Positions 1-8,279 are shown, counted from the first letter of the stretch. The stretch is DNA of 64,000 nucleotides from Leucothrix mucor DSM 2157 (GCF_000419525.1 NZ_ATTE01000002.1:25038-89037), one strand, 5' to 3'. Numbers and translations are program-made. The notes: generated by a model not told the origin, from the sequence alone.

Positions 1-372
1 TTGCTTTATTTGTCTGGCAGCTTGCCAGCTGTAAGGTGTTTTCAGATTCAAATCGACCGACATAGGCCGGTCTGGCTCAAAGGGCTGGAATGGAACTACA
101 TCCTTTGTATTCATTAACGTCTGCACCGTTTGCTGGCACTGTTCCAACAACAACTGAATACTCTGTTGCCTATCCGTTAACCGAACCAACCACCACAAGG
201 CATAAGGATTCCCCAAAGCAGCATCATCCCAAATAATGCGAGCTAAACTCGCAAACTGGAAAAGGCCATAGATCGGCCGCAAACCGAACTCAGCATCACC
301 GGGCCGCCCCTGCAGCATACGCTTTGCCTGAAATGTGAGTAGCTCCAATTTTGCGGCCTTAGGGCTATTCAT
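1..372 (-). CDS. ICE protein, PFL_4669 (TIGR03761) family, C-terminus off window
   Basis: The reading frame starts at the ATG at 372 and stays open past the left edge, so only the first 124 residues are visible. Near the N-terminus it reads LELLTFQAKRMLQGR, then LFQFASLARIIWDDAALGNP and YALWWLVR. This pattern matches my memory of the PFL_4669 family of integrating conjugative elements, where an aromatic block is followed by DPYADWW. The family has no assigned biochemical activity. Its genes normally sit next to DUF2857 genes, as here: its start overlaps the stop of the upstream DUF2857 gene by 8 bases, so the two are probably translationally coupled. Family assignment is from recalled motifs, not a search. 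Confidence 0.7.
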   Translation of the reverse strand, partial: MNSPKAAKLELLTFQAKRMLQGRPGDAEFGLRPIYGLFQFASLARIIWDDAALGNPYALWWLVRLTDRQQSIQLLLEQCQQTVQTLMNTKDVVPFQPFEPDRPMSVDLNLKTPYSWQAARQIKQ

Positions 373-934
373 CAGTACTTATTTCGTCATATGTGAATCG
401 ACTCCACAAGGTCAGAATTTCTCTGATCGTCAGGTTGTACTCATTGGCTAGTCGCAAGCATCTTTCAGGAGAAGACATGAGGCATATATCTTCATTAAAC
501 AGGCGATCAAAGTCTGTTAATAGACGTTTATGCTGATCACTATGCTGCTCAACTTCCGGTATTTTCCAGCGCCCAATGGGTGCCCTTTCCATACCATGAC
601 GCTCACGAATAACCATGTATTCTTTACCACTCAAGCCATACTCTTTCGTTAGCATTTTACGTGGTGCATCGTTGAGAACTAGCTGATCAATCAGATCCGC
701 AAGTTTTACCTCCTGATCTGCATAACTAATGAGGTTCTCTAGTTTGGAGGCATTCACTGTGATATCAAAAAAGGGACTACTGCAAACGCTACGAACTGCT
801 CTGGCATCCATTTTTGAAAGTCTGTTTGCCAGCGTATGATCGACACCTAAACGTTCTAATTTTTCTAATTGACCATCCAAGCTGTATTGCTGGATCTCCG
901 TTACTAATTGCAAGGCTAGAGATGATTTAAGCAT
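365..934 (-). CDS. DUF2857-domain protein of integrative elements
   Basis: This gene encodes 189 residues with no signal peptide or membrane helix. The order of motifs (YSLDGQLEKLERLGVDHTL, then FFDITVNASKLENLI, then a helical segment with KMLTKEYGLSGKEYMVIRER) fits DUF2857 proteins found beside the PFL_4669-family gene in SPI-7 and PFGI-1 type elements. The function is unknown. The central segment resembles a helix-turn-helix, so DNA binding is possible but not shown. The gene overlaps its downstream neighbour, and its start codon overlaps the end of a 21-codon reading frame upstream, which suggests coupled translation. Confidence 0.7.
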   Translation of the reverse strand: MLKSSLALQLVTEIQQYSLDGQLEKLERLGVDHTLANRLSKMDARAVRSVCSSPFFDITVNASKLENLISYADQEVKLADLIDQLVLNDAPRKMLTKEYGLSGKEYMVIRERHGMERAPIGRWKIPEVEQHSDQHKRLLTDFDRLFNEDICLMSSPERCLRLANEYNLTIREILTLWSRFTYDEISTDE

Positions 935-992
935 TCAGCACCCTACCCTTCAACACCATTAAAGACGTAACTATTCCCGCAATCTGATTCAT
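927..992 (-). CDS. 21-residue leader reading frame coupled to the DUF2857 gene
   Basis: An ATG at 992 follows a GAGGAG ribosome binding site and opens a 21-codon frame. Its TAA overlaps the ATG of the DUF2857 gene in another frame. The DUF2857 gene has no good ribosome binding site of its own, so translation of this short frame may feed ribosomes into it. The peptide itself (begins MNQIAGIVTSLMVLK) may have no function. The remaining 175 bases up to the next gene show nothing clear. Inferred from spacing only. Confidence 0.45.
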   Translation of the reverse strand: MNQIAGIVTSLMVLKGRVLNA

Positions 993-1168
993 GGCTACTC
1001 CTCGCCTCTCTGATAGATAGTTGTTATCTGACCCTACGCGAATCAAGCCAGATACTCTCTGTATTAAGATGAATTATTCTTATTCTGAATGGTTTTAAAG
1101 CCTGATATTCATCTAAGTGAGGGTGCGCATTATACGTATGGATAACGCTAAACGGGTCTCCTTTTGTC

Positions 1169-2293
1169 TTACAAAATAACCAACTCATCATTGACAAACA
1201 TACCGTCTATCAACTCATCATTAGAATCAAACCGAAAGCCTTCCAGAGTACGTCCATACGCTTCGTAACGTACTGTCAGGCAATGATCCTGCACCAGTAG
1301 TTTAATATCGGCAAGTGACTCATCAGAGCACCCCGTCAGCTTTTGATAACGAGAGTACAGTGTCGGAGTCACTGCAAATAGGCCTTTCTCGACCACATGA
1401 ATTAATGAGTTGGAGGTGTTCATTACTAGCGTACCTTGCTCAATTTGTTCATAGATCCAATCAAAGAATGGCTCCTTGGCAATGCTATCAAAGACCTGAC
1501 TTTGGGTCTCAGGCGCTAAACTTTTTACCTTCACATCATTACTCTTAGACGCAGGATCTACCACTTCTGTTTGCACAACCAGAGACGGGCAGCAAGTCGC
1601 CAACTGCATAAACTTAACTACATACCGACACAACGCGTGATGGCCACTGATCCCTGCTGACCATTCACTGATCACGGTATTGTCAACTGCGAGCCAAGTT
1701 AAGGTCTCTGGTGTTATCCAACGGTTCCCCAGAATATTAGCGCTAGCGATCGCATAACTAGAGTCATTAGAGTGCGCTGATTTAAACCTAAAATACCCCA
1801 CATCTCCAAGTCCTGAGTGCATAGCATCCCAACGCTTAAAACTATGGCCGTTGTGGCTTATCTCAATTAGACAGTCATTCAGACTGTCCCTAATCGTTGC
1901 CATGACAGCTACTGAGAAAATAACAAAGGACCACTGGTTACGCTGCGCATCAACCAGATCAGTCCGGGTACCTGGTGGTAATACCAGTCCACGTCGTAAC
2001 TTTAAGGCATTGATGCCCGCGAGTAGGCAGAGGTCAGCCAACCCATACGGCCGACAATAACGCTTATATTTGACCGCCGGTATACATTGCAATGTATGGA
2101 GAAGGCTTTTAATAAATTCTTGGAAGTGATGGTCAAATGAAATCCGGTCCATTGATAGCAAACCAAACACCGTATCAATTGTAGGTTGATACTGAGTCAG
2201 TAACTCTTCAACCGGCAATGGCTGGTTTAAGCCCTCAATAACCGGATTGGAAACATCTATTGTTTGTCGTTTGAAGGAGGGGAAGAGTTTCAT
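1169..2293 (-). CDS. TraI_2-like protein, degenerate HD relaxase-type domain
   Basis: I place the start at the ATG at 2293 (374 residues); an upstream TTG at 2320 is possible. The first half has the shape of the TraI_2 domain of MobH/HD-type relaxases: YCRPYGLADLCLLAGINALK, then RGLVLPPG, then QRNQWSFVIFSVAVMA. In active relatives the first block contains GGLLRH and the last is followed by an HD pair (LLHDIGK). Here the H and D residues are gone (MATIRD), so metal-dependent nicking or hydrolysis is unlikely. The second half resembles the winged-helix C-terminal region of these proteins. It lies just upstream of the DUF2857 gene and may be a structural or DNA-binding derivative. Function not known. 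Confidence 0.5.
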   Translation of the reverse strand: MKLFPSFKRQTIDVSNPVIEGLNQPLPVEELLTQYQPTIDTVFGLLSMDRISFDHHFQEFIKSLLHTLQCIPAVKYKRYCRPYGLADLCLLAGINALKLRRGLVLPPGTRTDLVDAQRNQWSFVIFSVAVMATIRDSLNDCLIEISHNGHSFKRWDAMHSGLGDVGYFRFKSAHSNDSSYAIASANILGNRWITPETLTWLAVDNTVISEWSAGISGHHALCRYVVKFMQLATCCPSLVVQTEVVDPASKSNDVKVKSLAPETQSQVFDSIAKEPFFDWIYEQIEQGTLVMNTSNSLIHVVEKGLFAVTPTLYSRYQKLTGCSDESLADIKLLVQDHCLTVRYEAYGRTLEGFRFDSNDELIDGMFVNDELVIL

Positions 2294-2356
2294 GCAGTAT
2301 CCGTCAGCATCAGTTAGCAAAGATCAAAACCTCAACCCACTGGCATGGCTAAATCA

Positions 2357-2427
2357 ATCTTCTAGTGTGTATCCTAGCGGGTGAATTTTTCGCGTAGCGA
2401 AAAAGAGGGGCGGTAATGAGCCCCTTT
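2357..2427. repeat. Two-hairpin repeat element, copy 1
   Basis: About 70 bases here recur almost unchanged at 4714-4782. Both copies read TATCCTAGCGGGTGAA, then a hairpin with arms TTTTTCGC and GCGAAAAA, then a hairpin with arms GGGGC and GCCCC. The loops differ between copies while the stems are kept, which suggests structure is what matters. This copy lies upstream of the minus-strand TraI_2-like gene. Confidence 0.7.
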
Positions 2428-2506
2428 ATACCGATCTCTCTGAATTGCAACATGCCTAACCGATAACTGGATAAATTTCACCTCGTACCGGCCAAATATA
2501 TAAAGA

Positions 2507-3391
2507 CTAGCTACCTAGATAAATTGAGGTAACTTGTTCCCGACTATGACCAAGTTCCTCGCTGATTTGCAAGCGTATGTTACGATCCACTGTCCGCTGC
2601 TCTTCATCCATATCCCTCTGACGTATCCCTCCTAAGGCCGGACACTCATTTCCTGAGAGCTCCTTATACCGCACTTGCGCGTAGTTATGCCTTAATCCGT
2701 GCCCCTTCCCTAAGCCAATTGTTGGCACCACATTTTTGTAAAGATTCAATTGATCTTTGTACATCAGCTGAGGAGGGATCAGGGAGTTATTTCCATACTC
2801 TCGCTTCAAGCGATCGATCAGATTTTGTTGTGCATCGTTGGTAATGGGTACTTCCCTGCCTCGACTTCCCTTACACCAACTGGGCTTTAATTTGATTGCT
2901 GCCCCAAGATCGGCATAACCTGGGTTGAACTTGATCGCTTCTTCACGTCGCAATCCGAACAATGATTGCAACTGAAGGCTATCACGCAAATTTTTATCCG
3001 AAACTTCTGCAAGATGACTGTCTTTAAGCACAACGGCTTTACTATCATTTGTAATATAGACGCGATGTTCTATATTCAGTGCATCATTTGATGGAATCTT
3101 ATGGCTAGCATTTACTTTGGTCGCCCACCATCGGATGTGTGACATTCGATTTTTAATCGTACCTGTAGCTAGTTCATCAGCTTTCCATTTTTCGACGAGC
3201 CGTTCTACGTGCTTAGCCTTTAATCCTTTTACGGATAGCTGATTAAAACCAAGTGTTTTTAGCTGCCGTGAAGCCAACGATAGCGTCTCTTGACGACTTT
3301 TTTGGGTAGAAAATCCGCCATCTCGATTATGCTTTTGTAATTCTCGCAACTGCCAATCTAAACTGTTCAAATTTAATACCCTTGCTTGCAT
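2507..3391 (-). CDS. Tyrosine recombinase (integrase)
   Basis: This 294-residue protein has a SAM-like N-terminal arm and core-binding region, then a catalytic domain. Visible catalytic residues are Arg148 in FGLRREEA, His231 and Arg234 in GHGLRHNYA, His282 in ELGHSREQ and Tyr291 four residues from the C-terminus. The spacing fits the Integrase_1/Phage_int_SAM_2 type common on plasmids and integrative elements. It probably catalyses site-specific integration or resolution of the element. It is transcribed toward the ICE-like genes and away from the small gene at 3571. The substrate site is unknown; an inverted repeat with a 6-base spacer lies 130 bases upstream. Confidence 0.85.
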   Translation of the reverse strand: MQARVLNLNSLDWQLRELQKHNRDGGFSTQKSRQETLSLASRQLKTLGFNQLSVKGLKAKHVERLVEKWKADELATGTIKNRMSHIRWWATKVNASHKIPSNDALNIEHRVYITNDSKAVVLKDSHLAEVSDKNLRDSLQLQSLFGLRREEAIKFNPGYADLGAAIKLKPSWCKGSRGREVPITNDAQQNLIDRLKREYGNNSLIPPQLMYKDQLNLYKNVVPTIGLGKGHGLRHNYAQVRYKELSGNECPALGGIRQRDMDEEQRTVDRNIRLQISEELGHSREQVTSIYLGS

Positions 3392-3520
3392 TAATAGTCA
3401 TAGGCACGACTTTAAGCACCTGATATATCGGAATCATCATCCCAAGCTGGCGATAAATGCACCCGGACAACAGCACTGGCTTCCTAAGTCGACCCTGTCT
3501 ATTCACTGTTGATTCATGAT

Positions 3521-3540
3521 CATCTTGCTATAACAAGATG
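3521..3540. other. Inverted repeat, 7-6-7, between divergent genes
   Basis: CATCTTG and CAAGATG flank the six bases CTATAA, 14 bases upstream of the ribosome binding site of the small gene at 3571. It could be an operator for that gene or a recombinase core site, since the integrase gene is divergent. The sequence alone does not decide. Confidence 0.4.
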
Positions 3541-3570
3541 CATAATAATAACTGAAGGAAGGTGATAAGC

Positions 3571-3771
3571 ATGGGATTAGCAGCGCATGAGAAGGCTCTT
3601 ACATCTGACCTTCAAGAAAGTTTGAAAGCCTTCTATGAAGTGCATAATGTAAGTCCGGAAAGTATCTCCATCGATATGCAATTGAATGATAAAAACGATA
3701 ATAACGGACTGTCCACAATCAAGATCGTGGTTAAAGACACCCGAACTGACACCGTTCTTATCAATGTATAA
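3571..3771 (+). CDS. 66-residue protein, member of a three-copy paralogous family
   Basis: The ATG at 3571 is preceded by GAAGGAAGG, which decides the start over the GTG at 3562. The protein ends with SISIDMQLNDKNDNNGLSTI followed by KIVVKDTRTDTVLINV. Two other genes in this window (62646-62852 and 20968-21174, both minus strand) encode close relatives sharing an N-terminal helix beginning AAH and the pattern PES-SIEM-L, GLS-IHILVKD. The predicted fold is one charged helix followed by beta strands. No known domain was recognised. Three copies on one replicon suggest duplication and possibly partners for different loci. Confidence 0.75.
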   Translation: MGLAAHEKALTSDLQESLKAFYEVHNVSPESISIDMQLNDKNDNNGLSTIKIVVKDTRTDTVLINV

Positions 3772-3823
3772 GCTTAAAATACAATAGTAGGCGGCTAAGC
3801 ATAATTGCTTACTGCATGACCTT

Positions 3824-3897
3824 GTTCCCAGGCTATTTACTTTCGTCCACTGTAAATAGTTTGGAACTCCTGGAACCGTCCATTGGGCGGTTTTTTT
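3824..3897 (+). ncRNA. Structured RNA candidate ending in a terminator
   Basis: Nested inverted repeats occur 50 bases downstream of the small gene: GTTCCCAGG pairs imperfectly with CCTGGAAC, enclosing CTATTTAC paired with GTAAATAG. They are followed at 3874-3897 by a second hairpin (AACCGTCC with GGGCGGTT) and seven T residues, a typical rho-independent terminator. This may simply be the 3' end of the small gene's mRNA, or a separate small RNA. No promoter was identified. Confidence 0.35.
3874..3897 (+). terminator. Rho-independent terminator after the 66-residue gene
   Basis: AACCGTCC and GGGCGGTT pair (one G-T) around a four-base loop and are followed by TTTTTTT. Confidence 0.75.
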
Positions 3898-4360
3898 ATG
3901 CCTGTAGCGAATTATCTCGTTTTCATCTTCATAGACTCATTTTACGTAGTAACCAATTCAGCCTATCCATCAAATACCCATTATCTCTTTATAAAACAGT
4001 TAGCTTAGTGTTAGTCACCATCAAGAGACTAAGCGTCTAATGAAGCCCTTTCGGGTGAAGTGAGAGTTGAGATAAGCCCTAAAAAGGTCAGTTGTAAGCA
4101 TGACGACTTGCCGTCACCTTACGCCAGTGTATCTAAAGTTAGTGTCTGATATTTCTCCTGTTGGATTGAAAATAGGTTCGGTGCTGTTGCACACCCCCCT
4201 CGGTTGAATGTAACGATTTGTCTACGGTTGAACTATGCCCTGAGGCACTTTGATTGAATCTATGCACCATTGTGCATTTTGGCTTTCGCCTGAAAGTGCA
4301 TGAAATAAAGGTTTCCCCTTATCCGACTTGTCTTCCTCATGCTTTCAAGCCTTGTCTGAT

Positions 4361-4382
4361 CAATAGTTGTGAACAACTATTG
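4361..4382. other. Perfect 10-bp inverted repeat
   Basis: CAATAGTTGT and ACAACTATTG flank only GA. This is the first of three perfect palindromes in 160 bases. It may be a protein-binding site or a cruciform. Confidence 0.6.
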
Positions 4383-4396
4383 ACCTGAATTTTGTC

Positions 4397-4448
4397 TGTA
4401 TATTTTGCAATGCCAGTCCATCACTGGCCTGTCACTGCAAAATATACA
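4397..4448. other. Perfect 13-bp inverted repeat with inner stem
   Basis: TGTATATTTTGCA and TGCAAAATATACA are perfect complements. Between them CCAGT and ACTGG form an inner stem, so the whole 52 bases can fold into one long hairpin. No reading frame or T-run is attached, so a terminator is unlikely. Confidence 0.65.
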
Positions 4449-4476
4449 TCAGAAGCCCAAGGTAAGCAACGTAAGT

Positions 4477-4518
4477 TGCATACGTCACTGTCTAGTTAAC
4501 TATCTAGTGACGTATGCA
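4477..4518. other. Perfect 13-bp inverted repeat centred on AGTTAACT
   Basis: TGCATACGTCACT and AGTGACGTATGCA flank a centre that is itself a palindrome (AGTTAACT). The 42-base element is almost completely self-complementary, as expected of a dimeric recombinase, replication or relaxosome site. Confidence 0.65.
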
Positions 4519-4681
4519 AAGCAAAGTCAAACCCGCAAAACCATCGCCCGCACCAGGCTCCTGTTTTAAGCACCACGGTGCTAGTTTTCAATTGCATCAT
4601 AAGGTCACTTCAATCACATCAGTAAGTAACGTGTTTAAGCCTGATGCTTAAAGCAGCGATCAAACCCCACCTAAGCAATTA

Positions 4682-4704
4682 ATTATCGCCAATATAGCGA
4701 TAAT
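4682..4704. other. 8-bp inverted repeat ATTATCGC/GCGATAAT
   Basis: The arms flank seven bases and sit just before the second copy of the two-hairpin repeat. Role unknown. Confidence 0.4.
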
Positions 4705-4713
4705 CAAAGGCTA

Positions 4714-4782
4714 ATCTTCTAGTTTGTATCCTAGCGGGTGAATTTTTCGCTTGCGAAAAAGAGGGGCGGCGATGAGCCCCTA
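4714..4782. repeat. Two-hairpin repeat element, copy 2
   Basis: Same element as 2357-2427, in the same orientation, with TTTTTCGC/GCGAAAAA and GGGGC/GCCCC stems kept and loop bases changed. It is followed by no gene for nearly 1 kb on the plus strand. Confidence 0.7.
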
Positions 4783-5158
4783 ATAATGCCTAGCGCAGCG
4801 TTTCATTTATGGTTGGCATGGGTAGGTTTGTTGCTAATCAGTGAGCGGTAATTGTGGGCTGTATATCCCTACTACCGCAATGTATGGTGATATGTGAGGT
4901 ACGAACACATTATTTGGCTGGCTTGGCCAGTATGATGTTCCTATTAGCAGAGTATTCGTTGGCTTGATAAACACACTATCGTGTTATTGGGTGAGCTTGC
5001 GAACTCTTTTTATTAAATGTTCATCAAAAGTTCTTTTTCTGTTTCCAATTTGTTATTGATACAAAGTGGGGTGCAAACAGGGAAGAAAGGGAAAAAGGGA
5101 AAGGGAAAAAGGGAGCTATTTTTAAGTGGCTGAAACATAAGTATAAAAATGATTTCGC

Positions 5159-5705
5159 GCGAGTTCGATTACCCACTTCCGCGAGTTACTTTACCCACTT
5201 AGGTAAAAACGCGAGTTAGATTACCCACTAGTGCGAGTTCGATTACCCACTTTTTTTGCAAAGTGCGAGTTAGATTACCCACTAGTGCGAGTTCGATTAC
5301 CCACTTTTCCTTTCAAAAAGTGGCTTACCCTGTGGATAAGTCGATTTTGACGACGATGTATGTGAGTAATAATAAAGCAGTGCGAGTTAGATTACCCACT
5401 TCCGCGAGTTCAATTACCCACTTCCGCGAGTTAGATTACCCACTTTGGACGGAACCTCAGTCATTGAGAGGATTGTTTTAAAGTAAATTTAGTGATTTAT
5501 TTTAAGTAACGTAATTTGGAATTAGCGTATTACTTGTTGTCTCTTTTTCGGCTCTCATACAATCATCTACAGACAAAGTGCGAGTTCGATTACCCACTTT
5601 TCTACCGATTATCGACGAACTGCAACCAATGGTTCAGTGTCCGCTGGTTCAGAACCAAATAGTGAATAATCCGATTTAACAAAGTGCGAGTTGCATTACC
5701 CACTT
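5159..5705 (+). repeat. Eleven 20-bp iterons of the replication origin
   Basis: The motif GCGAGTTNGATTACCCACTT, with minor changes, starts at 5159, 5181, 5211, 5233, 5265, 5287, 5382, 5404, 5426, 5580 and 5686. Several neighbours are exactly 22 bases apart, about two helical turns, so bound Rep would lie on one face of the DNA. All copies have the same orientation. A DnaA box lies between the sixth and seventh. Together with the rep gene immediately to the right this is the plasmid origin and probably its incompatibility and copy-control locus. Confidence 0.92.
5331..5339 (-). promoter_or_regulatory. DnaA box within the iteron array
   Basis: TGTGGATAA is the exact complement of the consensus DnaA box TTATCCACA. 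It lies in the largest gap of the array, as expected for an iteron plasmid origin that recruits host DnaA. Confidence 0.8.
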
Positions 5706-5728
5706 AAAGCGTCATTGTGCATATTCTT

Positions 5729-6778
5729 TTAGCCAGTTATTCGTTGTAAGTCCTTAGAACGTCGATTAGCAGCTTTCACAAACGCAATGAATGCCGCTGA
5801 AGCTGTAATTGTAAACTCAAGGTCCACAATCTTGGCTCCCTGCTTGAGTTGTTTTTCCTGTATGGGTAAGAAGTCTCCCTTGTCATCAGGGATCACTGCA
5901 TTGTTGCCGGTATTATCCTTTAATCCTCTCAGCTCCTCTAAGCACAAGCGGATTTCCTTGTATGCATCACGTTCACGAGTATACGTAAGCCGGCATGCTT
6001 GAATGATTTGACTGGCTCTGATTCTAAACGGCGGCGCATCATACCCCGCATTGCGGTAGTTACTGACTAATAGCTTATAGATCCACCGTGTGACGCTACG
6101 CTTGCTAGACATGTACAGAAGATAGTTCATCTGACGGAACTCTAGCTTATCGATACTATCGGTAATCAAGGTGTTGAATCTGGCCGCACAGACACTCTTA
6201 CCCGTCTCCAAATACTCTTCGCGGTCAGTGAAGAGTCGTTCGGTTAGGATCGAGCCCTCAAACGCCTTCTTTCGTCCCTGACTGACTTTTATCTTGCAGC
6301 CAATCATAATATCTAAAGACTCTTTCAGTGCCTTTATCGACATTCCATGGCCCATACGAGACAGTTCATTCTGGACCTGCTTCAATGTGAAGCGTACCCA
6401 GGTCTCTTTTCCAGGGACATGTACTGAACCGCCCTCCTCCAAGAAGATCCGGCGTAAGGCTTGCTCAACAATCTCTTCACGCTCAGAGGGGTAATACTCC
6501 ACCCGCTGACCGTCTACCGGTATAATCGCAGGGGTAATCTCAATCGCATGGCTGTAACCATTTACGTGAAACTCATGCTCCGTGATCGGAAGGTTGGGGC
6601 TGATCTTGCGCATTTTGATCTGCTCTCTGCGGGAAATGGCATACACCCCATAGAAATCCCAGGCATTAAACAGATTGGTTGACTGATCGGCGTCTTTTCC
6701 ATAGAAATTACGGAATATCTCAAGCTGTTGAGAATCAACTTGTTCCGTAAGACCCTCTTCGTTTTCCTGATTGCTCAT
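5729..6778 (-). CDS. Plasmid replication initiator (Rep)
   Basis: This 349-residue protein is the likely iteron-binding initiator. The N-terminal part contains IFRNFYGKDAD and FNAWDFYGVYAISRREQIK, which I associate with RepA-type initiators of large gammaproteobacterial plasmids. The centre and C-terminal half are basic, with winged-helix-like segments (WVRFTLKQVQNELSRMG, then SVTRWIYKLLVSNYRNAGY). The gene ends 24 bases from the last iteron and is read away from open DNA to its right. Three TTAAAGAAC-like repeats near 6930-6965 upstream of its start may be its operator. The function is inferred mainly from its position beside the iterons. Confidence 0.85.
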   Translation of the reverse strand: MSNQENEEGLTEQVDSQQLEIFRNFYGKDADQSTNLFNAWDFYGVYAISRREQIKMRKISPNLPITEHEFHVNGYSHAIEITPAIIPVDGQRVEYYPSEREEIVEQALRRIFLEEGGSVHVPGKETWVRFTLKQVQNELSRMGHGMSIKALKESLDIMIGCKIKVSQGRKKAFEGSILTERLFTDREEYLETGKSVCAARFNTLITDSIDKLEFRQMNYLLYMSSKRSVTRWIYKLLVSNYRNAGYDAPPFRIRASQIIQACRLTYTRERDAYKEIRLCLEELRGLKDNTGNNAVIPDDKGDFLPIQEKQLKQGAKIVDLEFTITASAAFIAFVKAANRRSKDLQRITG

Positions 6779-7383
6779 CGTTATCCTTTATTAGCCTGTA
6801 AACGCTTGTAGTGCCCGTTGCCACAAAAGCCCAAGCTTTGTGACAAGACGGGGCAGATTGATTTTTCTAAACCGTTTACCGTTAAAAATGCCTGAAGCTC
6901 ATTATACAGTATATCCTGACTGATCGATTAAAAGAGAACTTTTAAAGAACTATTAAAGAACTTTCTTAACAAACCCTTATTGGGCAACCCGTTGGGGCAT
7001 CCTCTACTTCAATACCGACACAGACTCCCCAGTAATGGTTAGCTATTCTGGCGTTTTTCCGCTGTCAAAAGTCCATACCAGACCACTGATGGGGATTCTG
7101 CCCCCGTGATTTCCCGTGCCCGGATTTTGCATTGCGGGATCCTCCCGCAGCAGTCTCAATACAACGCTTCATTGCTTATTCCTAAGCAAGCCCTAAGGCC
7201 TTCAGCCCCGCGCAGATAAAGCATCCCCTTCGGCTAACTCCTCACTTGTTCAGACAGTCGCGTACCTTGCCTGCTTAGCTGCAACTTGCGGTTTAGTACT
7301 GGATCTTTGCTACCCGCCACTTCGCCAGTGGGTCAGGTTTTCATCGAAAACGACCTTTATTTTTAACAGCGGAGTAACAAGAA
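6779..7383. other. Intergenic region between rep and ardC
   Basis: This 600-base gap has the rep promoter region on the left (repeats TTAAAGAAC) and the long ardC leader on the right (7205-7380, described separately). No gene was found in the middle part. Confidence 0.5.
7205..7380 (+). promoter_or_regulatory. ardC leader, homologous to the radC leader
   Basis: Blocks of this leader recur in the same order before radC: GCCCCGCGC, CTCACTTGTTCAGA, TTAGCTGCAACTT, then CTTCGCCAG, GGGTCAGGTTTTCAT and CGAAAAC. The last two form a small hairpin (GTTTTC/GAAAAC). The homology is non-coding. Leading-region genes such as ardC and radC can be transcribed from folded single-stranded DNA (Frpo/Ssi type) on entry into a recipient, so this element is a candidate for such a promoter. 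Confidence 0.5.
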
Positions 7384-8238
7384 ATGAGCAACTTATACCA
7401 GCAGATCGCCGATAAAATCCTGAAGGCTTTAGAAAGCGGTGTACGCCCTTGGGAGTGCTGCTACTCAGTCACACAAGCGGGCTTCGCCTTGCGGGCGACT
7501 GGTGAGCCATATCGCGGCATTAATCGGTTTTTATTAACCTTTGCCATGATCGAGAATCAATACACCCATCCGGTTTGGATGACATTCAATCAGGCAAAGA
7601 AGCTCGGCGGATGTGTACGTAAAGGTGAAAAGGCCTCACTCTCATTATTCTTCAAGCCTTTAGAGACCATTGAGGAAGATACTCAGGAGGCAAAAGTCAT
7701 TCCAGTAGCAAAGCGTAATATGGTGTTTAACGTTGAACAGATTGATGGCTTGAACGAGGACTTTTTAGCCCGCTTTAATGCAAATCCCGTGCTTCACGAG
7801 AACACCCCTCAGGAACGCGCTGAGGCCTTTATTCAGGCAATTCCAGCTAATATCGTACAACGTAATGGCACCCCAGCTTTCAGACCTTCTACAGACGAGA
7901 TTTTCATGCCGGCTATTACTCAATTTCTATCATCAGAACACTATTATGCAACGTTCCTACACGAACTGGGCCACTGGTCTGGCCACCGTGATCGGCTGAA
8001 CCGTGAAACACTGACGGTATTTAGTGCAGTGAACTACAACAAAGAAGAGCTATGTGCTGAGCTGACCGCCGCATTCCTGTGCCCCAGTTTAGGCATTGAA
8101 CCTCTAGTCGATCACGAACATGCACCCTATATTGACGGCTACATCAAACTACTTAAAAACGAGCCTAAAGCCTTCATCACGGCCTGCTCACAGGCTGAGA
8201 AGGCTGCGGACTACCTAAAGTCCTTACAAGTCTCCTAA
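7384..8238 (+). CDS. ardC: ArdC-like anti-restriction protein
   Basis: The 284-residue protein has an N-terminal ssDNA-binding ArdC domain (YQQIADKILKALESGVRPW, then PYRGIN and FNQAKKLGGCVRKGEKA) and a C-terminal zincin metallopeptidase domain with HELGHWSGH and a downstream EELCAELTAAF that supplies the third ligand. This is the layout of ArdC of IncW plasmids, which protects incoming single-stranded plasmid DNA from restriction. A purine-rich ribosome binding site (GGAG) precedes the ATG. It has a long leader shared with radC, which suggests joint early expression during conjugation. It is followed by a hairpin at 8251-8279. Confidence 0.9.
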   Translation: MSNLYQQIADKILKALESGVRPWECCYSVTQAGFALRATGEPYRGINRFLLTFAMIENQYTHPVWMTFNQAKKLGGCVRKGEKASLSLFFKPLETIEEDTQEAKVIPVAKRNMVFNVEQIDGLNEDFLARFNANPVLHENTPQERAEAFIQAIPANIVQRNGTPAFRPSTDEIFMPAITQFLSSEHYYATFLHELGHWSGHRDRLNRETLTVFSAVNYNKEELCAELTAAFLCPSLGIEPLVDHEHAPYIDGYIKLLKNEPKAFITACSQAEKAADYLKSLQVS

Positions 8239-8250
8239 GCCCTTCTGGCT

Positions 8251-8279
8251 CCCTTAGAACGTGTTGGCGTTCTAAGGGG
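8251..8279. terminator. Hairpin after ardC
   Basis: CCCTTAGAACG and CGTTCTAAGGG pair perfectly around a six-base loop, 12 bases after the ardC stop codon. No T-run follows, so it may stabilise the mRNA end rather than terminate. Confidence 0.5.

Larger units (their letters stand above)
3898..5150. other. Gene-free stretch with many palindromes
   Basis: No convincing gene is seen in about 1.25 kb. The region holds at least five inverted repeats (listed separately), the second copy of the two-hairpin repeat, a small hairpin TTTAAGC/GCTTAAA near 4633-4651, and a polypurine run of G and A near 5078-5116 just left of the iterons. Such a concentration next to a replication origin suggests a cis-acting region (origin accessory, oriT, or resolution site). 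Confidence 0.5.
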
